Shown here: positions 20,696 to 29,266 of the stretch, piece by piece
Position numbering within the stretch: the first letter of the stretch is position 1
Layout: every line of letters begins with the position of its first letter
DNA from: Okibacterium sp. HSC-33S16
Lineage (GTDB): Bacteria > Actinomycetota > Actinomycetes > Actinomycetales > Microbacteriaceae
NCBI RefSeq assembly: GCF_024171565.1
Contig: NZ_JALJZZ010000001.1
Span: 682,001 to 746,000 of the forward strand
Direction of reading: 5' to 3'
DNA: 64,000 nucleotides
Program-made: the position numbers and the translations under genes
The notes under the pieces: model-generated
What the model saw: only the letters and a program-made list of their open reading frames with translations
Database searches by the model: none
Told to the model about the DNA's origin: nothing

Positions 20696-23035
20696 ATGTC
20701 ATCACTCCTTTCACGCCTCAAAGGATCCGCCAAGACGCTGGTCGTCCTCGTGGGAATTTCGCTGATTCCCGTGATCTATTCCGGCGCTCTGATCTGGGCC
20801 AACCAGGACCCGACGCACAATCTCGATGGCGTTCCAGCGGCGTTGGTCAACCTGGACAAGCCCGCGACTCTGGGGGATCAGACCCTCGATGTCGGTGCGA
20901 CCCTCACTGAGGACCTGATCACGTCGGACAGCGAAACCAATTTCGACTGGACAGAAATGGACGAAGCTGGCGCGCTGTCAGCACTGAACGCCGGTGACGT
21001 TCTTGCCGTGCTGACCATCCCTGCCGACTTCTCAGCTCACGCGATCTCGGTGGGAGACTCGGACGCTTTGAGCGCATCGACAGCGGGTCTCAGCATCCGC
21101 ACCAACGACGGAGCCAACCTGATCGCCGGGTCCATTGCTTCGAACATCGGATCGGCAGTGCGCAGCAGTCTCGCGGCACAGTTGAGCGAGGAGTATCTGC
21201 AAAACATTTACATCGGGTTTTCCACCGTTCATGACAAGGTTGCCGAAGCCGCCGACGGAGCGGACAGGCTCGTGACCGGAACCGCGAGCGTTGAGGACGG
21301 AGCCGGGGAACTTGTCGTCGGGTTGAATGACCTTGCCGACGGCAGCGCCCTTCTCGCGGATGGGGCAACATCGCTATCCGCCGGGGCCGCACAGGCCAGC
21401 TCTGGTGCCGACGCTCTCGCCACAAGCCTGAATTCCCTGGCGGGCAAGACTGCCGAACTCCCCAGGCAAGCGGATCAGCTCGTCGTCGGAGCCCAAGCCA
21501 CATCGGCTGGAGCAGTCGCTCTTGCTGACTCGTTGACACAACTGGACGCGGCTGCGAAGAAGGTGACCAACGCGAGTTCTTCCGCATTCGCCGATGCGCA
21601 AGCGCTGCAAGGCAATCTTGGTGCTGTGGCTGACGGCACCTCGACATTGTCCGATGGAACGAAGAAATTGACGACCGCTCTCAACGTCTTGGTTGCGCAA
21701 TACTCCTCGCTCACCGACGAACAACGACTCTCCTCCCTTGACGAAATTATCTCGAGTGCAGAAGGCCTGGATTCTCAGGTGGACAGCTTGAGCAGCTCTG
21801 CGGGAAGCCTCGGAGCCGGCGCTGCCGCATTGGTCGGGACGGCCGACGCTGGCACCGGACTGGCTGCACTCGCGGCGGCCTCGGCGACTACGGCTACCGG
21901 CGCAGAGAAAGCAGCCACCGGAGCTTCCGAGCTCAGCAATGGGGCGGTGGCCGTGGCTACCGGCGCCGCGAACTTCTCCTCCCAGCTCCCTCAAGTGACC
22001 TCGGCAATCGGCTCGCTGGCATCCGGGGCAGGCGTCCTGAGGACGGGAGTGGCTGCCGTGGGGACGGGCGCGGAGACTCTGTCTACGAAGACCGGTGCGC
22101 TTGCCGTGGGGTCGCTCAAAGCTCGTGACGGAGGAGACCAACTCAATACCGGGCTGGCTGACCTGGAAGCGGGCGAGAACACTCTGAGTGGTGGACTCCG
22201 AAACGGTCTGGAAGACATTCCTTCATACACCACCCAGGAAGCAGATCACCTCAGCAGCGTCGCCTCTGAACCTGTCTCGGTTGTCGCCGAGCGCGAAAAT
22301 GAGGTGCCGGGCTACGGATACGGGCTTGCGCCATACTTCCTGGCTCTCGCCTTGTGGGTCGGTGCTCTGGCTTTCTACCTCATGATGCAGCCGCTGTCGG
22401 GCAGAGCACTGGCTGGTAGGCAGTCGCTCGTGTTTGTCGCGCTGCGGAGCTTCGTTCCCGGTCTTGTGATGGGCATGGTTCAGAGTGCACTCGCCGTCTT
22501 TGTGGTCTCCCGCGTTGTCGGAATCGTGCCAGTCCATCTCTGGGGGCTGTTGGGAATGATGATGCTGGCCAGCGTGACGTTCGTGGCCATGAATCAAGCC
22601 TTAGTGGCTCTCTTCGGGGCCCCCGGACGATTTATTGGACTTGTGATGATCGTCCTTCAACTCTCTGCAGCCGGTGGCACGTATCCGATTCAGACTGCAC
22701 CCTCGTTTTTTCAAACGATTCACTCGTGGCTACCACTGACCTATGCCGTAGAAAGCTTCCGCTCACTCATCGCCGGAGGGGACATCGCGATTTCTCAGGG
22801 CATCTGGGTTCTACTCGCGTGGATGTTCGGGGCACTGCTAGTCACGACTCTTGCAGCATTCATAGCTCGCCGCTCGATCGAAGTGCCCGCGGTTGAGCAG
22901 TCAAACTCTCAGAGCGGCGCGACGAATGACGAGAACGGCGCTTTGACCAGAGTGGACGGAGCCGCGAGTGAGGGGACTACCGATGACGGCGCACGGTCAG
23001 CCAGCTCAGAGCGCACTATTGATCTCCGCTCGTAG
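20696..23035 (+). CDS. YhgE/Pip-family membrane protein
   Basis: A 779-residue protein with an N-terminal membrane helix (about 17-37), a long extracellular region and a C-terminal set of about five to six helices from about residue 545 to 735 of the ABC-2 permease type. The outer region (about 180-550) is full of heptad-like segments with the pattern A-x-x-L-x-x-G (for example LADGSALLADGA), the helical YhgE repeats that form long coiled hairpins. Relatives serve as phage receptors (Lactococcus Pip) or secretion components such as EsaA; the role here is unknown. The ATG at 20696 follows GGAAAG and starts just after the tetR stop. The C-terminal tail is polar. Confidence 0.87.
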   Translation: MSSLLSRLKGSAKTLVVLVGISLIPVIYSGALIWANQDPTHNLDGVPAALVNLDKPATLGDQTLDVGATLTEDLITSDSETNFDWTEMDEAGALSALNAGDVLAVLTIPADFSAHAISVGDSDALSASTAGLSIRTNDGANLIAGSIASNIGSAVRSSLAAQLSEEYLQNIYIGFSTVHDKVAEAADGADRLVTGTASVEDGAGELVVGLNDLADGSALLADGATSLSAGAAQASSGADALATSLNSLAGKTAELPRQADQLVVGAQATSAGAVALADSLTQLDAAAKKVTNASSSAFADAQALQGNLGAVADGTSTLSDGTKKLTTALNVLVAQYSSLTDEQRLSSLDEIISSAEGLDSQVDSLSSSAGSLGAGAAALVGTADAGTGLAALAAASATTATGAEKAATGASELSNGAVAVATGAANFSSQLPQVTSAIGSLASGAGVLRTGVAAVGTGAETLSTKTGALAVGSLKARDGGDQLNTGLADLEAGENTLSGGLRNGLEDIPSYTTQEADHLSSVASEPVSVVAERENEVPGYGYGLAPYFLALALWVGALAFYLMMQPLSGRALAGRQSLVFVALRSFVPGLVMGMVQSALAVFVVSRVVGIVPVHLWGLLGMMMLASVTFVAMNQALVALFGAPGRFIGLVMIVLQLSAAGGTYPIQTAPSFFQTIHSWLPLTYAVESFRSLIAGGDIAISQGIWVLLAWMFGALLVTTLAAFIARRSIEVPAVEQSNSQSGATNDENGALTRVDGAASEGTTDDGARSASSERTIDLRS

Positions 23036-23046
23036 AGAGACGTGAG

Positions 23047-23052
23047 TAGATT
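23047..23052 (+). promoter_or_regulatory. -10 element TAGATT of nadE
   Basis: TAGATT, six bases, ATG at 23059, predicting a leaderless nadE mRNA independent of the upstream tetR operon. Confidence 0.5.
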
Positions 23053-23058
23053 ACTGTC

Positions 23059-23880
23059 ATGCGAGAACTCCAGAAACAGATAATTGCCGACCTGCATGTT
23101 CTTCCCGAGATAGACCCGGAGGCGGAAGCCCGTCATCGGGTCGATTTCCTGGCTGACTACCTCAAGGCTTCTGGCGCCCGTGGCCTCGTCCTCGGAATCA
23201 GCGGTGGTCAAGACTCATCGCTCGCCGGCAGATTGTGTCAGCTTGCTGTCGAGCAATTGGCAGAAGATGACGTGAAAGTGTCCTTCGTTGCGGTCAGGCT
23301 GCCATACGGTGTCCAGCACGACGAAGAGGACGCACGCCTGGCTCTGGAGTTCATTCAGCCGCAGCATGTCGTTACCTACAACGTGAAGCGGGGAGTTGAT
23401 GGATTCGAAGCCGAGTTCAAGGACGCAATGGGAAATCCCATCACCGACTTCAATAAGGGGAACGTTAAAGCGCGAGCCCGGATGATCGCCCAGTACGCAA
23501 TTGCCGGGCAGGACGGCATGTTGGTCGTTGGTACGGACCACGCAGCTGAGGCCGTCACCGGATTCTTCACCAAGTTCGGAGATGGCGGAGCTGACATCGT
23601 GCCGTTGACCGGTCTAACGAAGCGGCAGGGGAAACAGATCCTGAAGTTCCTGGGCGCTCCGGCGCGACTGTACGAGAAGCTGCCGACGGCAGACCTGCTC
23701 GATGAACAACCTGGCCAGACCGATGAGGCCAACCTCGGCCTGAGCTACGAGAACATTGACGAGTACCTCGAGGGCGGCGAGATTCCGACTGACGTCGCTG
23801 AGGCGCTCGAGGCGCGCTACCTGGCAACGCGTCACAAGCGGACGACTCCGGTTGAACCCAACGACCAATGGTGGCGCTGA
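23059..23880 (+). CDS. nadE: NAD synthetase, ammonia-dependent
   Basis: Amidates deamido-NAD to NAD with ATP. The PP-loop SGGQDSS is at residues 48-54. The deamido-NAD pocket segments [21 protein letters not shown] and PLTGLTKRQ are present, and the C-terminal KRTTPVEP is typical. With 273 residues it is the short form, like the E. coli and Bacillus enzymes, without the glutaminase domain seen in mycobacteria, so it should use free ammonia. It is followed by a strong bidirectional terminator. Confidence 0.96.
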   Translation: MRELQKQIIADLHVLPEIDPEAEARHRVDFLADYLKASGARGLVLGISGGQDSSLAGRLCQLAVEQLAEDDVKVSFVAVRLPYGVQHDEEDARLALEFIQPQHVVTYNVKRGVDGFEAEFKDAMGNPITDFNKGNVKARARMIAQYAIAGQDGMLVVGTDHAAEAVTGFFTKFGDGGADIVPLTGLTKRQGKQILKFLGAPARLYEKLPTADLLDEQPGQTDEANLGLSYENIDEYLEGGEIPTDVAEALEARYLATRHKRTTPVEPNDQWWR

Positions 23881-23893
23881 CATAGGCGCAGAG

Positions 23894-23931
23894 AAAAAGC
23901 CGGTCCCGCAAGCGTGCGGGACCGGCTTTTT
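23894..23931 (+). terminator. Bidirectional intrinsic terminator after nadE
   Basis: A perfect hairpin: AAAAAGCCGGTCCCGCA, loop AGCG, then the exact reverse complement ending in TTTTT. It has A- and T-tracts on both sides, so it can end nadE on the plus strand and the convergent gene on the minus strand. Confidence 0.93.
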
Positions 23932-23948
23932 GGTGGAACGGCGAAGAC

Positions 23949-24692
23949 CTAAGCCAGCTTCTTTTCGTCCGTGGAAGCGGCCGTGGAGCGCGCGACGTCC
24001 ATAGCAGCCACGTCATCGATCAGCTTTTGCGTGGTCGTATCCGGCGCGTCAGCCTCCGGTCGAGAGAAGGCAGCGGGTGTGACGGGCGTTTCCGTCTGAG
24101 CTGACGGCTTTGCAGATGCCTCGGGACTGTACTTTTCGTGATGCTGGCGCGCCGCCCATGCGTCCTGCTCAGCGAGGAGGGTCTTCTCGGTCGCGGTGTT
24201 CTCGAAACGCCAGCGCTCGAGATCGCTCTCGAACACACGCTTCGCCCGGTTCGGCTTGTTCTGCCACTCGACCAGACGGTCTCTGAATTCAGCAACGACC
24301 GGGCCTAGCTCATAGCCGAAGGTCGCCGAGTTCCTCTTCATGTCCGCGAGCTGATGAGCCGACCAGTTAGCGGCTGTCGAGGCTCCCTTGATTGGAAGGA
24401 GGCGCAGCTGGATGTCGGCTTGCGCTACGGCGCGGTCTGCGAGCGTCTGCTCCTGAAGCGTCAACGAGTTCCAGGCAGCCGCTTCTGTAGACGCATCCAC
24501 GAGCGCCGCAATGGCGGCCGTCTTAAGGTCTCGATCCCGCTGCGCGATCAGCCGACGAACGGCTGCCTTGGTGATCGCCGCCGCCAGCAGTGCCGACACG
24601 ATGATCGCTACGAACAGAACGCCCGCGGTGAAGAGCACCGGGCGAGTGTCAGTTGCGGTAAGCCAGTTTACGAATTCATTCCACCATTCCAT
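23949..24692 (-). CDS. Membrane-anchored protein of unknown function
   Basis: A 247-residue protein with one strong membrane helix (about residues 18-40), arginines on its inner side, then a helical region (45-185) rich in Ala, Glu, Gln and Arg that could form a coiled coil, and a low-complexity Ala/Pro/Thr/Glu tail. No enzyme motif is visible. The topology suggests a large cytoplasmic domain. ATG 24692 is supported by a -10 element seven bases upstream. It converges on nadE across the terminator. I do not recognise the family. Confidence 0.75.
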   Translation of the reverse strand: MEWWNEFVNWLTATDTRPVLFTAGVLFVAIIVSALLAAAITKAAVRRLIAQRDRDLKTAAIAALVDASTEAAAWNSLTLQEQTLADRAVAQADIQLRLLPIKGASTAANWSAHQLADMKRNSATFGYELGPVVAEFRDRLVEWQNKPNRAKRVFESDLERWRFENTATEKTLLAEQDAWAARQHHEKYSPEASAKPSAQTETPVTPAAFSRPEADAPDTTTQKLIDDVAAMDVARSTAASTDEKKLA

Positions 24693-24699
24693 GTGCCGA

Positions 24700-24705
24700 A
24701 GGCTA
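24700..24705 (-). promoter_or_regulatory. -10 element TAGCCT
   Basis: Minus-strand TAGCCT, seven bases, then ATG 24692; leaderless arrangement. Confidence 0.45.
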
Positions 24706-24797
24706 CCCGCGTGATCACAGCTTCTGCGGCAATCTTCGCGCCGTGTCGTGCTTTTGGCGCGTCAGCAGCGCGCAGAGCTTCCATCGCACGCGCGCCG

Positions 24798-25046
24798 TCA
24801 GCGGAGGCAGTCGACGGCGTCCTGAATGTTCCAGAACTGGCCAAGCGAGAGGAATGACGCCCGAACAGCGTTGAAGCGCTTGGCAACGTAAACGTTTCCT
24901 GCGGCGGTGTGAACCCGTTCGATGTGACCGAGGATGCGGCCGTCACTCCGACGAACCCGCCACAACCCATCATGAACTTTGACCAATTCAATACCCGCAT
25001 GGCTACGAAGCGTTTCCGCGCCTGCAGTTTCTGTTGCGATGCTCAT
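24798..25046 (-). CDS. Small conserved actinobacterial protein, 82 residues
   Basis: The 82-residue product has a strand-rich core: ELVKVHDGLWRVRRSDGRILGHIERV, then VYVAKRF, and ends in FWNIQDAVDCLR. I recall similar small proteins with this W-R-V, G-x-I/V-E and DAVxCLR pattern in many Micrococcales, but know of no established function. A ribosome-binding site AAGGGAGG precedes the ATG. It is soluble and stands alone between the membrane-anchored unknown and the aldo/keto reductase. Confidence 0.75.
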   Translation of the reverse strand: MSIATETAGAETLRSHAGIELVKVHDGLWRVRRSDGRILGHIERVHTAAGNVYVAKRFNAVRASFLSLGQFWNIQDAVDCLR

Positions 25047-25142
25047 GATGCCTCCCTTTCGGCGGCCGGCCCCGTCACTGATGTTGTGCTCTCAACGTAT
25101 GAGGCACCACTGACAGTGAACGGCCAGCCGCCAGGGCGGCCT

Positions 25143-26150
25143 CTAGTTGAGCCCCGTGCCGTCCACCGCGTACGGCTCAATGGCGGCCAACTCATCTGCG
25201 GTGAGCGCTGGTGCGCTCAGTGCGGCCACATTCTGCTCAAGCTGAGCCACAGAACTTGCACCTATCAAGGCGGATGTCACTTGCGGGTGGCGGAGCACCC
25301 AGGTCAGCGCGAGCTGGGCGAGCGTCTGGCCTCGTTCCGCAGCCAGACCATTCAGGGCACGGGCGCGTTCAAGGTACGTCTCCGAGATTCGCTCCGCTGG
25401 GAGGAAATGGCTGGTGGCGGCGCGGGACCCCGCGGGGACGCTGCCGTCCAGATAACGGTCGGTCAGTAAGCCCTGTGCGAGAGGGGAGAAGACGATCGAT
25501 CCAGCACCCACCTCGTCCAGCACTTCAAGGAGGCCTCCTTCCACGTGCCGGTTGAACATGGAGTAGCTCGGCTGGTGAATCAAGAGGGGGATTTTGTGCT
25601 CAGCGAGGGCGGCAGCCGCTGCTCGCGTTTGCTCTGGTGAGTAGTTGGAGATACCGACGTAGAGGGCCTTCCCGGAGTGCACGGCTGTTGCCAAGGCACC
25701 CATGGTCTCCTCAACAGGGGTGTGAGGGTCGGGACGGTGAGAGTAGAAGATGTCGACATACTCGAGGCCCATGCGCGACAGGCTCTGATCGAGCGAGGCG
25801 AGCATGTATTTCCGCGAACCCCATTCGCCATATGGGCCTGACCACATGTCGTACCCAGCCTTGGAAGAGATGACGATCTCGTCACGGTAGGCACGCAAAT
25901 CCTCGGTGAGGATTCGCCCGAAGTTGCGTTCAGCAGATCCTGGAGGGGGTCCGTAATTGTTGGCGAGATCGAAGTGAGTGATTCCGAGGTCGAACGCACG
26001 ACGAACAATGGCGCGCTGGGTGTCGATTCCACGGGTGTCGCCGAAGTTGTGCCAGAAACCGAGGGACACCCGGGGGAGGAGAAGCCCGCTTTTTCCGGTG
26101 CGGGCATATTGCATCTCGTCATAACGATTTTCTGCAGGCACGTATGTCAT
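25143..26150 (-). CDS. Aldo/keto reductase, YghZ/MgrA type
   Basis: An NADPH-dependent carbonyl reductase of 335 residues with a (beta/alpha)8 fold. The catalytic tetrad is complete: Asp61 and Tyr66 in FDLANNYG, Lys97 in SSKAGYD and His138 in YSHRPD. The segments PPPGSAERNFG and WSGPYGEWGSRKY are typical of the YghZ-type subgroup, which reduces L-glyceraldehyde 3-phosphate and methylglyoxal and is related to potassium-channel beta subunits. A C-terminal IGASSVAQLEQN nucleotide-binding segment is present. ATG 26150 has a -10 element six bases upstream. The physiological substrate is not deducible. Confidence 0.92.
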   Translation of the reverse strand: MTYVPAENRYDEMQYARTGKSGLLLPRVSLGFWHNFGDTRGIDTQRAIVRRAFDLGITHFDLANNYGPPPGSAERNFGRILTEDLRAYRDEIVISSKAGYDMWSGPYGEWGSRKYMLASLDQSLSRMGLEYVDIFYSHRPDPHTPVEETMGALATAVHSGKALYVGISNYSPEQTRAAAAALAEHKIPLLIHQPSYSMFNRHVEGGLLEVLDEVGAGSIVFSPLAQGLLTDRYLDGSVPAGSRAATSHFLPAERISETYLERARALNGLAAERGQTLAQLALTWVLRHPQVTSALIGASSVAQLEQNVAALSAPALTADELAAIEPYAVDGTGLN

Positions 26151-26156
26151 GTGGAA

Positions 26157-26162
26157 ATGCTA
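26157..26162 (-). promoter_or_regulatory. -10 element TAGCAT of the aldo/keto reductase
   Basis: Minus-strand TAGCAT, six bases, then ATG 26150. Confidence 0.5.
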
Positions 26163-26287
26163 GTGGTGCTTCAACCCCGAGCGCAGCCGCGTTGTCCTCC
26201 CCACCGCCCTGGTCTCTCACCGTTGCCCACCGAAGTCACGCGAGGACGCCCTGGCAGAGATCTCCAGCGCACACTCGATTGCACGGT

Positions 26288-26325
26288 CCCGGGAACGGCG
26301 GTCCGGCACGAGGGTCGTTCCCGGG
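26288..26325 (+). repeat. Inverted repeat upstream of the ssb-like gene
   Basis: CCCGGGAACG (26288-26297) and CGTTCCCGGG (26316-26325) are perfect 10-base arms around an 18-base loop, ending 36 bases before the ATG. It could be an mRNA leader hairpin or a two-half-site operator. There is no T-run, so it is not a normal terminator. The rest of the 26163-26361 gap shows nothing recognisable. Confidence 0.55.
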
Positions 26326-26361
26326 GTCGCCCCCCAACGCGAAACCAGTTTGGAGATCACC

Positions 26362-26946
26362 ATGACCGACATCATCACCCTCACAGGGCTTGTGGCAACG
26401 ATTCCGGAGTATCGGAGGGTCCGCGGCGGTGAACTTGAACTAGCGAGCTTCCGGCTCGCGTCGAATCAGCGGCACTTTGATCGGAACACACAAACGTGGG
26501 TTACCGGCGATACCAATTGGTACACAGTGTCCGCCTTCCGCAACCTCGCCCGAAACGTTCAAGAGTCCATTCACAAGGGAGATCGCGTTGTCGTGGTCGG
26601 CAAGTTGAAGGTTCGGGCGTGGGACCGCGGCGAAAAGAACGGAACCAGTGTCGATGTCGATGCGGACAACATCGGGCAAGACCTCGCATGGGGTACCGCT
26701 CGGTACACCAGGACACCACCCCGAGAACCGGCGGCCGTGGCCGATTCCAACGCCGACGTTCGCGCGGAGACGGAGCACATCGATCCGGCCGCTCGTGTTG
26801 AGGAGCCGCAGGAGTCGGAGATGTCATCTGATCTGGATCAGGGACGCTGGTCTGCTGCCTCACCAGGGCACCCTGAGGGTGTTGGAGAGCCCGACGAGAG
26901 CGCCGTCCTTGCGAGCCATCACGAGGCGTACCCCGCTATCACGTAG
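26362..26946 (+). CDS. ssb: Single-stranded DNA-binding protein, tailless paralogue
   Basis: A 194-residue protein with an N-terminal OB fold (1-110) containing the SSB patterns TLTGLVATIPEYRR, FRLASNQRHFD, NWYTVSAFRNLARNV and KGDRVVVVGKLKVR. The C-terminal half is disordered and acidic but ends in PAIT; the acidic DDDIPF-like tip that recruits SSB partners is absent. It therefore looks like the second actinobacterial SSB (SsbB type) rather than the main replication protein. The ATG at 26362 is set by GGAG at 26352-26355. Confidence 0.85.
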   Translation: MTDIITLTGLVATIPEYRRVRGGELELASFRLASNQRHFDRNTQTWVTGDTNWYTVSAFRNLARNVQESIHKGDRVVVVGKLKVRAWDRGEKNGTSVDVDADNIGQDLAWGTARYTRTPPREPAAVADSNADVRAETEHIDPAARVEEPQESEMSSDLDQGRWSAASPGHPEGVGEPDESAVLASHHEAYPAIT

Positions 26947-27087
26947 GTGCCGCCGTTTTCATTGGTCCGCTGCGTTCGCCCTCGACCGGATGTGAGGTGA
27001 AGGTCAAATGGGGGTCGATCTAGACTCAGTAGGTGGAATGCATCCGTGGGAGGTGCGGCCGATCACGACAGACACAGGGGAGATGGC

Positions 27088-27579
27088 GTGGCGACAGTCG
27101 ATGCGCGGTTCACGGTTCGGGTGGGGTTGGGCTTCGCCTCCATGTCACTGATCGGGTTCCTCCTTGTGGGGTGCTCGATGCCGCAAACAGGGACTCCGTC
27201 ACCGAAGCCGTCAGCAACGGAATCCCAATCGCCGGAACCCCAGACTCCGGTCCTCGTCCCATCCGGGTCAGCCGAAGATAACTTGCCCTTCTTCGACCTC
27301 GTCAATACTCAGACGCTTGCAGTCAACCCGACAGCCGACGGCCGTGCATTCATCGACGACCTCGTTGCAGCGGGGTTCGATAAGGCTGCAATGGAAGTCA
27401 CCTCGGACACAACGACGATCGGGAACGCAGCCGACTCCATCCAGTTCTCCGTGCAATGGGGCGAGTCCTGCCTGATCGGGCAGAACGGACCGGGGGTAGG
27501 GGGCTACCACTCCACCGTTGACCGGGTACTTGGCACAGGGACATGCCTCATCGGCAAGACAAGGCCAATAGACTGGTAG
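27088..27579 (+). CDS. Putative lipoprotein of unknown function
   Basis: A 163-residue product with a signal peptide ending in a lipobox, LLVGC with Cys29 as the likely lipidated residue. After a Pro/Ser/Thr-rich linker (31-65) comes a small domain with FIDDLVAAGFDKAAMEVTSD, a DSIQFSVQW strand and two later cysteines (in ESCLIG and GTCLIG), which could form a disulfide outside the cell. The GTG at 27088 is chosen for its GGGGAG ribosome-binding site and because the signal peptide then has normal length. The domain looks conserved but I cannot name a function. Confidence 0.75.
   Translation: MATVDARFTVRVGLGFASMSLIGFLLVGCSMPQTGTPSPKPSATESQSPEPQTPVLVPSGSAEDNLPFFDLVNTQTLAVNPTADGRAFIDDLVAAGFDKAAMEVTSDTTTIGNAADSIQFSVQWGESCLIGQNGPGVGGYHSTVDRVLGTGTCLIGKTRPIDW
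27569..27574 (+). promoter_or_regulatory. Possible -10 element TAGACT for ettA
   Basis: TAGACT lies inside the last codons of the lipoprotein gene, nine bases before the ettA ATG. It would give a nearly leaderless ettA transcript. Confidence 0.35.
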
Positions 27580-27583
27580 CAAT

Positions 27584-29266
27584 ATGGCCGAATACATCTA
27601 TTCCATGGTCCGGGCCCGCAAGGCCGTCGGAGACAAACTGATTCTTGACGACGTCACCATGTCGTTCTTCCCGGGCGCGAAAATCGGCGTTGTGGGACCC
27701 AACGGTGCCGGAAAGTCCACGATCCTTAAGATCATGGCTGGACTGGACACTCCCAGCAACGGTGAGGCGAAGCTGACCCCGGGCTACACCGTAGGCATCC
27801 TGATGCAGGAACCGGAGCTCGACGAGAGCAAAACGGTTCTGGAGAACGTCCAAGAAGGCGTCGGCGAGATCAAAGCGAAGGTCGATCGCTTCAACGAGAT
27901 CTCCCTCGCGATGGCTGAACCCGATGCAGATTTCGATGCGCTGCTGGCCGAAATGGGCACTCTCCAGGAAGAGATCGACCACGCCGATGCGTGGGATCTC
28001 GACTCTCAACTCGAACAGGCCATGGACGCGCTCCGCACGCCGCCCGGGGACCTGCCGGTTTCGAACCTATCCGGCGGTGAGAAGCGTCGCGTCGCTCTCT
28101 GCAAGCTTCTGCTGCAGAAACCCGACCTCCTGCTTCTCGACGAGCCCACTAACCACTTGGACGCCGAGAGCGTTCTGTGGCTTGAGCAGCACCTGGCCAA
28201 GTACGCGGGTGCAGTGCTCGCCGTGACGCACGACCGGTACTTCCTCGACCACGTTGCTGAGTGGATCGCCGAAGTCGACCGCGGTCACCTCTACCCCTAT
28301 GAGGGCAACTACTCGACGTACCTGGAGAAAAAGCAGGAGCGACTCCAGATCCAGGGCAAGAAGGACCAGAAGCTTTCAAAGCGCCTCGCCGAGGAGCTCG
28401 AATGGGTGCGGTCAAACGCCAAGGGACGCCAGGCTAAGTCGAAGGCCCGACTCGCTCGCTACGAGGAAATGGTGACCGAGGCTGAGCGGACGAGGAAGCT
28501 GGACTTCGAGGAAATCGTCATTCCGGTCGGGCCCCGACTGGGCGCACAGGTGATCGACGCGAAGAACCTCCAGAAGGGCTTTGGAGAGCGCATTCTGATC
28601 AGCGACCTGAGCTTCACACTTCCTCGAAACGGAATCGTGGGAGTCATCGGCCCGAACGGTGTGGGAAAGACCACGCTGTTCAAGACCATCGTGGGTCTCG
28701 AACCGCTCGATGGTGGAGAGCTGAAAATCGGCGAGACCGTCGACATTTCCTATGTTGACCAGAGCCGTGGCGGCATTGATCCCAACAAGAACCTGTGGGA
28801 AGTCGTCTCCGACGGGCAAGACTACATTCAGGTCGGAAAGACCGAAATTCCGTCGCGTGCCTACGTGTCCCAGTTCGGCTTTAAGGGCCCAGACCAGCAA
28901 AAGAAGGCTGGCGTGCTTTCCGGTGGTGAGCGCAACCGCCTCAACCTCGCCCTGACGCTCAAACAGGGCGGAAACCTGCTGCTCCTCGACGAGCCGACAA
29001 ACGACCTGGACGTCGAAACGCTTGGCAGCCTGGAGAACGCGCTTCTCGAGTTCCCTGGTTGTGCCGTTGTGATCACGCACGACCGGTGGTTCCTCGACCG
29101 CATCGCCACGCACATCCTCGCCTATGAAGGCACCGAGGAGGACCCGGCGAACTGGTATTGGTTCGAGGGTAACTTCGAGTCCTACGAGGAGAACAAGATC
29201 GAGCGGCTGGGTCCGGATGCGGCTAAGCCGAGCCGTGCCACCTACCGCAAGCTGACGCGCGACTAA
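27584..29266 (+). CDS. ettA: Energy-dependent translational throttle protein EttA (ABC-F)
   Basis: A soluble ABC-F ATPase that binds the ribosomal E site and regulates entry into elongation according to ATP/ADP. It has 560 residues and two cassettes: Walker A GPNGAGKST (38-46) with LSGGEKRR and LLDEPTNHLD, and a second Walker A GPNGVGKTT with LSGGERNR and LLDEPTNDLD. Between them is the charged P-site tRNA interaction motif region (about 240-300, rich in Lys, Arg and Glu). No transmembrane segments. The stop overlaps the next ATG in TAATG, coupling it to a thioesterase gene. Confidence 0.95.
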   Translation: MAEYIYSMVRARKAVGDKLILDDVTMSFFPGAKIGVVGPNGAGKSTILKIMAGLDTPSNGEAKLTPGYTVGILMQEPELDESKTVLENVQEGVGEIKAKVDRFNEISLAMAEPDADFDALLAEMGTLQEEIDHADAWDLDSQLEQAMDALRTPPGDLPVSNLSGGEKRRVALCKLLLQKPDLLLLDEPTNHLDAESVLWLEQHLAKYAGAVLAVTHDRYFLDHVAEWIAEVDRGHLYPYEGNYSTYLEKKQERLQIQGKKDQKLSKRLAEELEWVRSNAKGRQAKSKARLARYEEMVTEAERTRKLDFEEIVIPVGPRLGAQVIDAKNLQKGFGERILISDLSFTLPRNGIVGVIGPNGVGKTTLFKTIVGLEPLDGGELKIGETVDISYVDQSRGGIDPNKNLWEVVSDGQDYIQVGKTEIPSRAYVSQFGFKGPDQQKKAGVLSGGERNRLNLALTLKQGGNLLLLDEPTNDLDVETLGSLENALLEFPGCAVVITHDRWFLDRIATHILAYEGTEEDPANWYWFEGNFESYEENKIERLGPDAAKPSRATYRKLTRD

